Notes under the pieces: model-generated
Database searches by the model: none
Seen by the model: the letters and a program-made list of their open reading frames with translations, nothing else
What the model was told of the DNA's origin: nothing
Shown here: piece after piece, positions 49,784 through 58,485 of the stretch
How the letters are laid out: each line of letters begins with the position of its first letter
Numbering within the stretch: the stretch's first letter is position 1
Position numbers and translations under genes: made by a program
Assembly (NCBI RefSeq): GCF_003367395.1
Contig: NZ_CP031417.1
Span: 558,001 to 622,000 of the forward strand
DNA length: 64,000 bases
DNA from: Pseudolabrys taiwanensis
GTDB taxonomy: Bacteria; Pseudomonadota; Alphaproteobacteria; Rhizobiales; Xanthobacteraceae
Direction: 5' to 3'

Positions 49784-50227
49784 TTCGGGGTAGTGCGGGG
49801 GCCGCCACTATTTGTCTTTGTGCATCAAAGGCCGGTTTTGGCCCGCACCTGGAGCTAAGTGCCTGTATTGTCCTGGAATGGTACTTCCTTCACCCGCTCC
49901 AACCCTTCCTGATCTTCTCATACTCCCATGCCGTACGGCGCCGTCGCCGTTCCTGGTCATCGCGGCCGCGCGCGCGATCGAAGTAACGAAGATTAAGGAC
50001 TGCTGAATCTTATGCAGCCGATGCCGGCGACCGGCCGTTCGAACGCGCGATAACACGCCAAACGCCTGCAAATTAGCGACATTTCTTATCTTGGCTTGAG
50101 GTAATTTCGTATCGCATGCGTCGAAAAGTGAGAGTCAATTAACACTTAGATGTGAAGCTCCGCCCGCATTTCTCATTCGCCCCAGATGGGGCCACGCGAC
50201 AGTACCGTCGGGATGGAGTACCTTTAG
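49784..50227. other. attR region and promoter region of the giant repeat gene
   Basis: No gene. It contains attR (49887-49902), after which chromosomal sequence resumes. The 325 bp between attR and the giant gene should hold that gene's promoter; GCCCC-AGAT-GGGGC forms a small hairpin near 50181-50194 and GGAG lies about nine bases before the ATG at 50228. I see no clear sigma70 boxes. Confidence 0.5.
49887..49902 (+). repeat. attR of the island
   Basis: CCTTCACCCGCTCCAA, identical to the tRNA-Gly 3' end at 15775-15790. The identity ends exactly at these 16 bp: the preceding base (T against C) and the following base (C against T) differ. Confidence 0.85.
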
Positions 50228-53200
50228 ATGTCGTCGATTGTTACGTCTTTGTCCGCGACGCAAATTGCGGGCCTCACCACTACCGCGATCTCTTCCCTCA
50301 CCAGCACAGACCTCCAAGCGCTCTCGACCACGCAGGTCGCGGCGCTCACCGCGACGCAGGTCAACGTCATCTCGACGACGAACCTGCAGGCGCTCTACGG
50401 CACGCAGGTCGCCGCGCTGTCATCGGCAACGATGCGCGCGCTGCTGACCGCCCAATTCGACGCCTTCACCACCACGCAAGTCTCGAGCCTCACCACCACG
50501 CAAATGAGCGTGCTGACGGCCGCCGAGATCGGCGCCTTCACCACAACCGAATTGCAGGGCCTGACCACCACGCAGGCCAATGCGCTGACGGCGACGCAGA
50601 TCGGCAGTCTGACGACGACGGTGCTCAACAACCTGACGACGACACAGGTTGGCGCGCTCTCGACCACGCAGGTGCAGGGTCTGACGACGACCCAGCTCAA
50701 CGGCATCTCGACGACCAACCTCGACGCGATCAACGTCGCGAGGCTCTCGACCGCGCAGATCGGCGGGTTGACGACGACCGCGGTCGGCAACCTCAGCACG
50801 ACGCAGGTTTCGAACCTGACCTCGACGCAGATCGCGAAGCTCAGCGCCGCCCAGCTTGGTGCGCTGACCTCGACCGAACTGCGTGGCCTGACCACGACCC
50901 AGGCCGGCGCGCTGACCGCGACGCAGATCGGCGGCCTGACGACGACGACGCTCAACAATCTGTCGACGACGCAGGTTGGCGCGCTGTCGACGACGCAAGT
51001 CCAGGCTCTGACAACGGCGCAACTCAACGGCCTGTCGACGGCCAATCTCGATGCCGTCAATGTCGCCAAGCTCTCGACCGCCCAAGTGGGCGGTCTTTCT
51101 ACAACCGCGATCGGCAACCTGACGACGACGCAGGTCTCGAATCTGACTTCGACGCAGGTCGCGAAGCTGAGCGCCGCACAGATCGGTTCGCTGACGTCGA
51201 CCGAACTGCAGGGCCTGACCACCACCCAGGCGAACGCGCTGACGGCGACGCAGATTGCCGGCCTGACCACGACCGTCCTCAATAACCTGACGACCACGCA
51301 AGTCGGCGCCCTCAGCACCACGCAGGTGCAGGGTCTGACGACGACGCAGCTGAACGGCATCTCGACCGCAAACCTCGACGCCATCAATGTCGGCAATCTG
51401 TCGACGGCGCAGGTCGGCGGTCTGACCACGACGGCCATCACCAACCTGACGACGACGCAGGTGTCGAACCTGACCTCGACGCAGGTGGCGAAGCTGTCGG
51501 CCTCGCAGATCGGTGCGCTGACGTCGACCGAATTGCGCGGTCTGACGACCACGCAGGCGAATGCGCTGACGGCGACGCAGATCGCGGGCCTGACCACGAC
51601 GGTCCTCAATAACCTGACGACCACGCAAGTCGGCGCGCTGTCGACGACCCAGGTCCAGGGTCTCACCACGGCGCAGCTCAACGGCCTGTCCACCGCCAAC
51701 CTCGACGCGGTGAACGTTGCGAAGCTCTCGACCGCCCAAGTGGGCGGTTTGTCCACGACGGCGATCGGCAACCTCACCACGACGCAGGTCTCGAACCTGA
51801 CCTCGACGCAGGTGGCGAAGCTGAGCGCCGCGCAACTCGGCGCGCTGACCTCGACTGAGCTGCAGGGCCTGACCACCACCCAGGCGGGCGCCCTGACGGC
51901 AACGCAGATTGCGGGCCTCACCACGACCGTCCTCAATAACCTGACGACCACGCAAGTCGGCGCGCTGTCGACCACGCAGGCGCAGGCTCTGACCTCGACC
52001 CAGCTCAACGGCATCTCGACGGCGAACCTCGACGCGATCAGTGTCGCGAAGCTCTCGACCGCGCAGGTCGGCGGCCTGACCACGACGACCATCGGCAACC
52101 TGACGACGACGCAGGTCTCGAACCTGACCTCGACGCAGGTGGCGAAGCTGTCCGCTTCGCAGATTGGCGCGCTGACCTCGACTGAGCTTCAGGGCCTGAC
52201 CACCACGCAGGCGGGCGCGCTGACGGCAACGCAGATTGCGGGCCTCACCACGACCGTCCTCAATAACCTGACGACCACGCAAGTCGGCGCGCTCAGCACC
52301 ACGCAGGTGCAGGGCCTGACGACCACGCAGCTCAATGGCCTGTCCACCGCCAACCTCGACGCGGTGAACGTCGCCAAGCTGTCGACCGCGCAGATCGGCG
52401 GTCTCTCGACCACCGCTATCACGAACCTGACGACGACGCAGGTCTCGAACCTGACGACGTCGCAGGTGGCGAAGTTGTCGGCTTCGCAGATCGGCGCGCT
52501 CACCTCGACCGAGCTGCACGGCCTGACCACGACCCAGGCGAATGCGCTGACGGCGACGCAGATCGCCGGCCTGACCACGACCGTCCTCAACAACCTGACC
52601 ACAACGCAAGTCGGTGCGCTCAGCACCGCGCAGGTGCAGGGGCTGACGACGACCCAGCTCAACGGCATCTCGACGGCGAACCTTGACGCCATCAGTGTCG
52701 CCAAGCTGTCGACGGCACAGATCGGTGGTCTGACCACGACGTCGATCGGCAACCTGTCGACCACGCAGGTCTCGAACCTGACCTCGACGCAGGTGGCGAA
52801 GCTAACCGCCACCCAGATCGGCGCGCTGACCTCGACCGAATTGCAGGGCCTGACCACCACGCAGGCCAATGCGTTGACGGCGACGCAGATCGGCGGTCTG
52901 ACCACGACCGTCCTCAACAACCTGACGACCACGCAGGTCGGCGCGCTCAGCACCACGCAGGTGCAAGGGCTGACGACGACGCAGCTGAACGGCATCTCGA
53001 CCGCGAACCTCGACGCGATCAGTGTCGCCAAGCTATCGACGGCGCAGGTCGGCGGTTTGACCACGACGGCCATCGGCAACCTGACCACGACGCAGGTCTC
53101 GAACCTGACGACGTCGCAGGTGGCGAAGCTGTCGGCTTCGCAGATCGGCGCGCTCACCTCGACCGAATTGCAGGGTCTGACGACGACGCAAGCGGGCGCC

Positions 53201-56200
53201 CTGACGGCGACGCAGATCGGTGGTCTGACCACGACCGTCCTCAATAACCTGACGACGACCCAGGTCGGCGCGCTCAGCACCACGCAGGTGCAAGGGCTGA
53301 CGACCACGCAGCTGAACGGGATTTCGACGGCGAACCTTGACGCCATCAACGTCGCGAAGCTGTCGACGGCTCAGATCGGTGGTCTGACCACGACGTCGAT
53401 CGGCAACCTGTCCACCACGCAGGTCTCGAACCTGACCTCGACGCAGGTGGCGAAGCTGAGCGCGTCGCAGATCGGCGCGCTCACCTCGACCGAGCTGCAT
53501 GGGCTTACGACGACGCAGGCCAATGCGCTGACGGCGACGCAGATCGCTGGCCTGACGACGACGGTGCTCAACAACCTGACGACCACGCAGATCGGGGCTC
53601 TCAGCACCACCCAGGTGCAGGGCCTGACCACGACGCAGCTCAACGGCATCTCGACGACGAGCCTTGACGCCATCAGCGTCGCCAAGCTGTCGACCGCGCA
53701 GGTCGCTGGCCTCAGCACTACCTCGATCAGCAACCTGTCCACGACGCAGGTGTCGAACCTGACCTCGACTCAGGTTGCCAAGCTGAGCGCGGCGCAGATC
53801 GGTGCTCTCACGACCACTGAGCTGCAGGGTCTGACGACGACGCAGAACGCTGCGCTCACGGCGACGCAGATCGGCTCGCTGACCACGACGGTGCTCAACA
53901 ACCTGTCCGCGGTCCAGCTTGCGGGCCTGACGTCGACGCAGGCGCAGGGTCTGAGCACGACCCAGCTCAACGGCCTCTCGGCGTCCAACATCGCCACGCT
54001 TGATCCCACCAAGCTGTCGGCGACGCAGGTCGGTGGCCTCAGCACCACCTCGATCACCAACCTGACCACGAATCAGGTCGCGGCCCTGAACGCTACCCAG
54101 GTCGCCAAGCTGACCGCGGCGCAGATCGGTGCCTTGACCTCGACCGAGCTCCAGGGCCTGACCACCACCCAGGCGAATGCGCTGACGGCGACACAGATCG
54201 GCGGCCTGACCACGACCGTGCTCAACAACCTGACCACAACGCAGGTCGGTGCCCTCAGCACGACGCAGGTGCAGGGCCTGACGACCACGCAGCTCAACGG
54301 TCTGTCCACCGCCAATCTCGACGCGGTGAGCGTTGCCAAGCTCTCGACCGCGCAGATCGGTGGCCTTTCGACCAGCGCCATCACCAACCTGACGACGACG
54401 CAGGTCTCGAACCTGACCTCGACGCAGGTGGCGAAGCTCTCCGCCTCGCAGATCGGCGCGCTGACCTCGACCGAGCTGCATGGGCTGACCACCACGCAGG
54501 CGAATGCGCTGACGGCGACGCAGATCGCCGGCCTGACGACGACCGTGCTCAACAACCTGACGACGACGCAGGTGGGGGCGCTGTCGACGACGCAGGTGCA
54601 GGGTCTGACGACGACCCAGCTCAACGGCATCTCGACGGCGAACCTCGATGCGCTCGATATCACGAAGTTCACGACCCAACAGCTCGCCGGCTTGACGTCG
54701 ACCTCGTTCGGCAACCTGACGACGACGCAGGTCAGCGGCATCACCTCGACGCAGATCTCGCGCCTGACGGCGACGCAGATCGGCGCGCTGACGACAACCG
54801 AGTTGCAGGGCCTGACCACGACCCAGGCGAATGCGCTCACGGCGACCCAGCTTGGTTCGCTGACGACGACCGTGCTCAATAATCTGACCACGACGCAGGT
54901 CGGCGCCCTCAGCACCACGCAGGTGCAGGGCCTGACGACCACGCAGCTCAATGGCCTGTCCACCGCCAATCTCGACGCGGTGAACGTCGGCAAGCTCTCG
55001 ACGGCGCAGATTGGTGGCCTCTCGACCACCGCCATCACCAACCTGACGACGACGCAGGTCTCGAACCTGACCTCGACGCAGGTCGCGAAGCTGAGCGCGT
55101 CGCAGATCGGCGCGCTGACCTCGACCGAGTTGCATGGCCTGACGACCACGCAGGCCAATGCGCTGACGGCGACGCAGATCGCCGGCTTGACGACGACCGT
55201 GCTCAATAACCTGACAACCACGCAGGTGGGGGCGCTGTCGACGACGCAAGTGCAGGGCCTGACGACGACCCAGCTCAACGGCATCTCGACGACCAACCTC
55301 GATGCCATCAGTGTTGCCAAGCTCTCGACCGCGCAGATCGGTGGCCTGACGACGACGGCGGTCAGCAATCTGACGACGACGCAGGTCTCGAACCTGACCT
55401 CGACCCAGGTCGCGAAGCTGAGCGCTTCGCAGATCGGCGCGCTCACCTCGACTGAATTGCAGGGTCTGACGACCACGCAGGCGAATGCGCTGACGGCGAC
55501 GCAGATCGCGGGCCTGAGCACGACCGTGCTCAATAACCTGACGACCACGCAGGTTGGCGCGCTGTCGACCACGCAGGTGCAGGGTCTGACCACGACGCAG
55601 CTCAATGGCCTGTCCACCGCCAACCTCGATGCGGTGAGCGTTGCCAAGCTGTCGACGGCGCAGATCGGCGGCCTGACGACGACCGCCATCGGCAACCTGA
55701 CGACGACCCAGGTCTCCAACCTGACCTCGACGCAGGTGGCGAAGCTCTCCGCCTCGCAGATCGGCGCTCTGACCTCGACCGAGCTGCAGGGTCTCACCAC
55801 TACGCAGGCGGGCGCGCTGACGGCGACACAGATCGGTGGCCTGACCACGACCGTGCTCAACAACCTGAGCACGACACAGGTCGGTGCGCTGTCGACGACG
55901 CAGGTGCAGGGGCTGACGACGACGCAGCTGAACGGCATCTCGACCGCGAACCTCGACGCGATCAGCGTCGCGAAGCTCTCGACCGCGCAGGTGGGTGGCC
56001 TCTCGACCACCGCGATTACCAATCTGACGACGACGCAGGTCTCGAACCTGACCTCGACCCAGGTGGCGAAACTGAGCGCGTCGCAGATCGGCGCGCTGAC
56101 GTCGACCGAATTGCGGGGTCTGACAACCACGCAAGCGGATGCGTTGACCGCCACGCAGATCGCTGGCCTGACCACGACCGTGCTCAATAACCTGACAACC

Positions 56201-58321
56201 ACGCAGGTTGGGGCGCTGTCGACCACGCAGGTGCAGGGCCTGACGACGACGCAGCTCAACGGCATCGCGACGGCGAACCTCGACGCCATCAGCGTCGCGA
56301 AGCTGTCGACCGCGCAGATCGGCGGTCTGACCACGACAGCCATCGGCAACCTGACGACGACGCAGGTTTCCAACCTGACCTCGACGCAGGTGGCGAAGCT
56401 GAGCGCGGCGCAGATCGGCGCACTGACCTCGACCGAACTCCAGGGTCTCACCACGACCCAGGCGAATGCTCTGACGGCGACGCAGATCGCGGGCTTGAGC
56501 ACGACCGTGCTCAACAACCTGACCACGACGCAGGTTGGCGCGCTGTCGACGACGCAGGTGCAGGGCCTGACGACGACGCAGCTCAACGGCATCTCGACGG
56601 CGAACCTTGACGCCATCAGCGTGGCGAAGCTGTCGACCGCCCAGGTGGGTGGCCTCTCGACCACCGCCATCACCAACCTGACGACGACGCAGGTCTCGAA
56701 CCTGACCTCGACGCAGGTGGCGAAGCTGAGCGCGTCGCAGATCGGTGCGCTGACGTCGACCGAATTGCGCGGTCTGACAACCACGCAAGCGGATGCGCTG
56801 ACCTCGGCGCAGATCGCCGGCCTGACGACCACGGTGTTGAACAACTTCAGCACGACGCAAGTCGGTGCTCTCAGCACCACGCAGGTCCAGGGTCTGACGA
56901 CGACGCAGCTCAACGGCATCTCGACGGCGAACCTCGACGCCATCAGTGTCGCCAAGCTCTCGACTGCCCAGATCGGCGGTCTGACCACGACGGCCATCGG
57001 CAACCTGACGACGACGCAGGTCTCCAACCTGACCTCGACGCAGGTGGCGAAGCTGTCGGCATCGCAGATCGGTGCGCTGACCTCGACCGAGTTGCAGGGC
57101 CTGACCACGACGCAGGCAGGTGCCCTGACGGCCTCGCAGATCGGCGGCCTGACCACGACGGTGCTCAACAACCTGACCACCACGCAGGTTGGCGCGCTGA
57201 CGACGACGCAGGTGCAGGGCCTCACGACCACGCAGCTCAACGGTCTGTCGACCACCAACCTCGACGCGGTGAGCATCGGCAAGTTGTCGACCGCTCAGAT
57301 CGGCGGCCTGACCACGACGGCGATCGGCAACCTGACGACGACGCAGGTCTCGAGCCTGACGTCGACGCAGGTGGCGAAGCTGGCCGCGACGCAGATCGGC
57401 GCCCTGACCTCGACCGAGCTGCAGGGTCTGACCACGACCCAGGCCAACGCGCTGACCTCGGCGCAGATCGGCGGCCTGACCACGACGGTGCTGAACAACC
57501 TGAGCACGACGCAGGTCGGTGCGCTCTCGACGACGCAGGTGCAGGGTCTCACGACCACGCAGCTCAACGGTCTGTCGACCACCAACCTCGACGCGGTGAG
57601 CATTGGCAAGCTGTCGACGGCGCAGATCGGCGGTCTGTCGACCACGGCGATCGGCAACCTGACGACCACGCAGGTCTCCGCGCTGACGTCGACGCAGGTG
57701 TCGAGCCTGTCGGCCAGCCAGATCGGCGCCCTGACCACGACCGAGCTGCAAGGTCTGACCACGACGCAGGCGAATGCCTTGACGGCGGCGCAGGTCGGCG
57801 GCCTGACGACGACGGTGCTCAACAACCTGACCACGACCCAGGTTGGCGCGCTGTCGACGACGCAGGCGCAGGCGCTGACCTCGACCCAGCTCAACGGGTT
57901 GTCGGCGGCCAACCTGAAGGCGATCGACATCGTCGACCTCAAGACCGCCCAAATCTCGGGTCTGAGCACGACCTCGATCGGCACCCTGACCACCACGCAG
58001 GTCGGCAACCTGGCTGGTACCCAGGTCGCCGCACTCACGGTGAACCAGGTGAACGCGCTGACGACGACCGAACTCGGCGCGCTCAATACAACGCAGGCTG
58101 GGGCACTGACGGCCGCCCAGGTCGCCGGCATGACGACGACCAACTTCAAGTCTTTGTCGAGCACCACCGGCATCAAGTCTCTGAGCACGGCGGCGATCGC
58201 GGGCCTCACGACTCAGCAGATCAATTCCTTGACCACGACTCAGGGGAACGCGTTTACAAGTGCCCAGATCGCGGTCATGTCGGCCGAACAGGCGAGCGCG
58301 CTCGTGGCGCTCGTGGCCTGA
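50228..58321 (+). CDS. giant Ser/Thr/Gln-rich octapeptide-repeat protein (2697 aa)
   Basis: Almost the whole protein is an eight-residue repeat, L-[ST]-x-T-[QAE]-[VIL]-x-x (for example LTTTQVGA, LSTTQVQG, LTTTQLNG). Thirteen octads plus one five-residue break (such as INVAK) make a 109-residue super-repeat, present 23 times. The protein has no Cys, very few charged residues and a very high Thr content. Each octad has an ST-x-x-Q capping box and Leu/Val at fixed spacing, so a regular solenoid is likely. No N-terminal signal peptide is visible; the repeat starts within 15 residues of the Met, and the tail (SAEQASALVALVA) may be a C-terminal type I secretion signal. A GT41 glycosyltransferase and an FkbM methyltransferase follow, so O-glycosylation is likely. 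Surface adhesin or S-layer-like role is inferred. Confidence 0.85.
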   Translation: MSSIVTSLSATQIAGLTTTAISSLTSTDLQALSTTQVAALTATQVNVISTTNLQALYGTQVAALSSATMRALLTAQFDAFTTTQVSSLTTTQMSVLTAAEIGAFTTTELQGLTTTQANALTATQIGSLTTTVLNNLTTTQVGALSTTQVQGLTTTQLNGISTTNLDAINVARLSTAQIGGLTTTAVGNLSTTQVSNLTSTQIAKLSAAQLGALTSTELRGLTTTQAGALTATQIGGLTTTTLNNLSTTQVGALSTTQVQALTTAQLNGLSTANLDAVNVAKLSTAQVGGLSTTAIGNLTTTQVSNLTSTQVAKLSAAQIGSLTSTELQGLTTTQANALTATQIAGLTTTVLNNLTTTQVGALSTTQVQGLTTTQLNGISTANLDAINVGNLSTAQVGGLTTTAITNLTTTQVSNLTSTQVAKLSASQIGALTSTELRGLTTTQANALTATQIAGLTTTVLNNLTTTQVGALSTTQVQGLTTAQLNGLSTANLDAVNVAKLSTAQVGGLSTTAIGNLTTTQVSNLTSTQVAKLSAAQLGALTSTELQGLTTTQAGALTATQIAGLTTTVLNNLTTTQVGALSTTQAQALTSTQLNGISTANLDAISVAKLSTAQVGGLTTTTIGNLTTTQVSNLTSTQVAKLSASQIGALTSTELQGLTTTQAGALTATQIAGLTTTVLNNLTTTQVGALSTTQVQGLTTTQLNGLSTANLDAVNVAKLSTAQIGGLSTTAITNLTTTQVSNLTTSQVAKLSASQIGALTSTELHGLTTTQANALTATQIAGLTTTVLNNLTTTQVGALSTAQVQGLTTTQLNGISTANLDAISVAKLSTAQIGGLTTTSIGNLSTTQVSNLTSTQVAKLTATQIGALTSTELQGLTTTQANALTATQIGGLTTTVLNNLTTTQVGALSTTQVQGLTTTQLNGISTANLDAISVAKLSTAQVGGLTTTAIGNLTTTQVSNLTTSQVAKLSASQIGALTSTELQGLTTTQAGALTATQIGGLTTTVLNNLTTTQVGALSTTQVQGLTTTQLNGISTANLDAINVAKLSTAQIGGLTTTSIGNLSTTQVSNLTSTQVAKLSASQIGALTSTELHGLTTTQANALTATQIAGLTTTVLNNLTTTQIGALSTTQVQGLTTTQLNGISTTSLDAISVAKLSTAQVAGLSTTSISNLSTTQVSNLTSTQVAKLSAAQIGALTTTELQGLTTTQNAALTATQIGSLTTTVLNNLSAVQLAGLTSTQAQGLSTTQLNGLSASNIATLDPTKLSATQVGGLSTTSITNLTTNQVAALNATQVAKLTAAQIGALTSTELQGLTTTQANALTATQIGGLTTTVLNNLTTTQVGALSTTQVQGLTTTQLNGLSTANLDAVSVAKLSTAQIGGLSTSAITNLTTTQVSNLTSTQVAKLSASQIGALTSTELHGLTTTQANALTATQIAGLTTTVLNNLTTTQVGALSTTQVQGLTTTQLNGISTANLDALDITKFTTQQLAGLTSTSFGNLTTTQVSGITSTQISRLTATQIGALTTTELQGLTTTQANALTATQLGSLTTTVLNNLTTTQVGALSTTQVQGLTTTQLNGLSTANLDAVNVGKLSTAQIGGLSTTAITNLTTTQVSNLTSTQVAKLSASQIGALTSTELHGLTTTQANALTATQIAGLTTTVLNNLTTTQVGALSTTQVQGLTTTQLNGISTTNLDAISVAKLSTAQIGGLTTTAVSNLTTTQVSNLTSTQVAKLSASQIGALTSTELQGLTTTQANALTATQIAGLSTTVLNNLTTTQVGALSTTQVQGLTTTQLNGLSTANLDAVSVAKLSTAQIGGLTTTAIGNLTTTQVSNLTSTQVAKLSASQIGALTSTELQGLTTTQAGALTATQIGGLTTTVLNNLSTTQVGALSTTQVQGLTTTQLNGISTANLDAISVAKLSTAQVGGLSTTAITNLTTTQVSNLTSTQVAKLSASQIGALTSTELRGLTTTQADALTATQIAGLTTTVLNNLTTTQVGALSTTQVQGLTTTQLNGIATANLDAISVAKLSTAQIGGLTTTAIGNLTTTQVSNLTSTQVAKLSAAQIGALTSTELQGLTTTQANALTATQIAGLSTTVLNNLTTTQVGALSTTQVQGLTTTQLNGISTANLDAISVAKLSTAQVGGLSTTAITNLTTTQVSNLTSTQVAKLSASQIGALTSTELRGLTTTQADALTSAQIAGLTTTVLNNFSTTQVGALSTTQVQGLTTTQLNGISTANLDAISVAKLSTAQIGGLTTTAIGNLTTTQVSNLTSTQVAKLSASQIGALTSTELQGLTTTQAGALTASQIGGLTTTVLNNLTTTQVGALTTTQVQGLTTTQLNGLSTTNLDAVSIGKLSTAQIGGLTTTAIGNLTTTQVSSLTSTQVAKLAATQIGALTSTELQGLTTTQANALTSAQIGGLTTTVLNNLSTTQVGALSTTQVQGLTTTQLNGLSTTNLDAVSIGKLSTAQIGGLSTTAIGNLTTTQVSALTSTQVSSLSASQIGALTTTELQGLTTTQANALTAAQVGGLTTTVLNNLTTTQVGALSTTQAQALTSTQLNGLSAANLKAIDIVDLKTAQISGLSTTSIGTLTTTQVGNLAGTQVAALTVNQVNALTTTELGALNTTQAGALTAAQVAGMTTTNFKSLSSTTGIKSLSTAAIAGLTTQQINSLTTTQGNAFTSAQIAVMSAEQASALVALVA
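50624..58144 (+). repeat. 23 tandem repeats of 327 bp in unbroken register
   Basis: The anchor CTCAAnAA (Leu-Asn-Asn) recurs at 50624, 50951, 51278, 51605, 51932, 52259 and onward to 57818, always a multiple of 327 bp apart; 22 x 327 fits the last anchor exactly. A degenerate 24th position falls at 58145 (TTC AAG in place of CTC AAC). No unit has gained or lost a codon. Units 11 and 13 differ most in sequence but keep the length. Confidence 0.92.
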
Positions 58322-58340
58322 TCGGCCATACCGCCGGGCG

Positions 58341-58360
58341 GCCCTGGGGTAACCCAGGGC
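58341..58360 (+). terminator. hairpin after the giant gene
   Basis: GCCCTGGG, loop GTAA, CCCAGGGC: an eight-pair perfect stem starting 20 bp after the stop codon. There is no T tract, so factor-dependent termination or mRNA protection is more likely than intrinsic termination. Confidence 0.5.
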
Positions 58361-58485
58361 CCGGCCGGCGGCGGCTAACGGATACAGTAAGGCGTACCGT
58401 ACTGCGTTTTGTTGCGTAACCGAGGCGGCTCCGGGCTGGGGCCGACCGGCGCGTATTGCATCATCAACGCCTATAGGACGCCACC

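Larger units (their letters stand above)
15775..49902. mobile_element. Integrated composite genomic island (about 34.1 kb) in tRNA-Gly(TCC)
   Basis: The island is bounded by a 16-bp direct repeat of the tRNA-Gly 3' end. It carries a tyrosine integrase next to attL and another near attR, a rolling-circle Rep, an FtsK-type ATPase, a MobQ relaxase with an oriT-like site, a broken coupling protein, a serine recombinase, ParDE and a block of nuclease/helicase genes typical of defence islands. No type IV secretion genes are present, so transfer would need a helper (integrative and mobilizable element) or the FtsK module. Two integrases with different att sequences indicate a composite structure. 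Confidence 0.85.

Noticed and set aside
15775..49902. Reading the island as a self-transmissible ICE with type IV secretion
   Set aside because: No VirB/Trb-type mating-pair genes are present and the coupling protein is broken; mobilization or FtsK-type transfer is more consistent.
53033..57952. Very long open frames on the minus strand inside the repeat array (1639, 1069, 729 and 567 codons)
   Set aside because: They are mirror images of the plus-strand repeat: the CGACG-rich tandem DNA lacks stops in other frames. Their products are periodic Arg-rich or Val/Cys-rich sequence without start signals, while the plus frame has a ribosome site, a coherent octad pattern and downstream functional partners.
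50624..58144. Tandem repeats considered as a CRISPR array
   Set aside because: Units are 327 bp, contiguous and coding, with no spacers and no cas genes.
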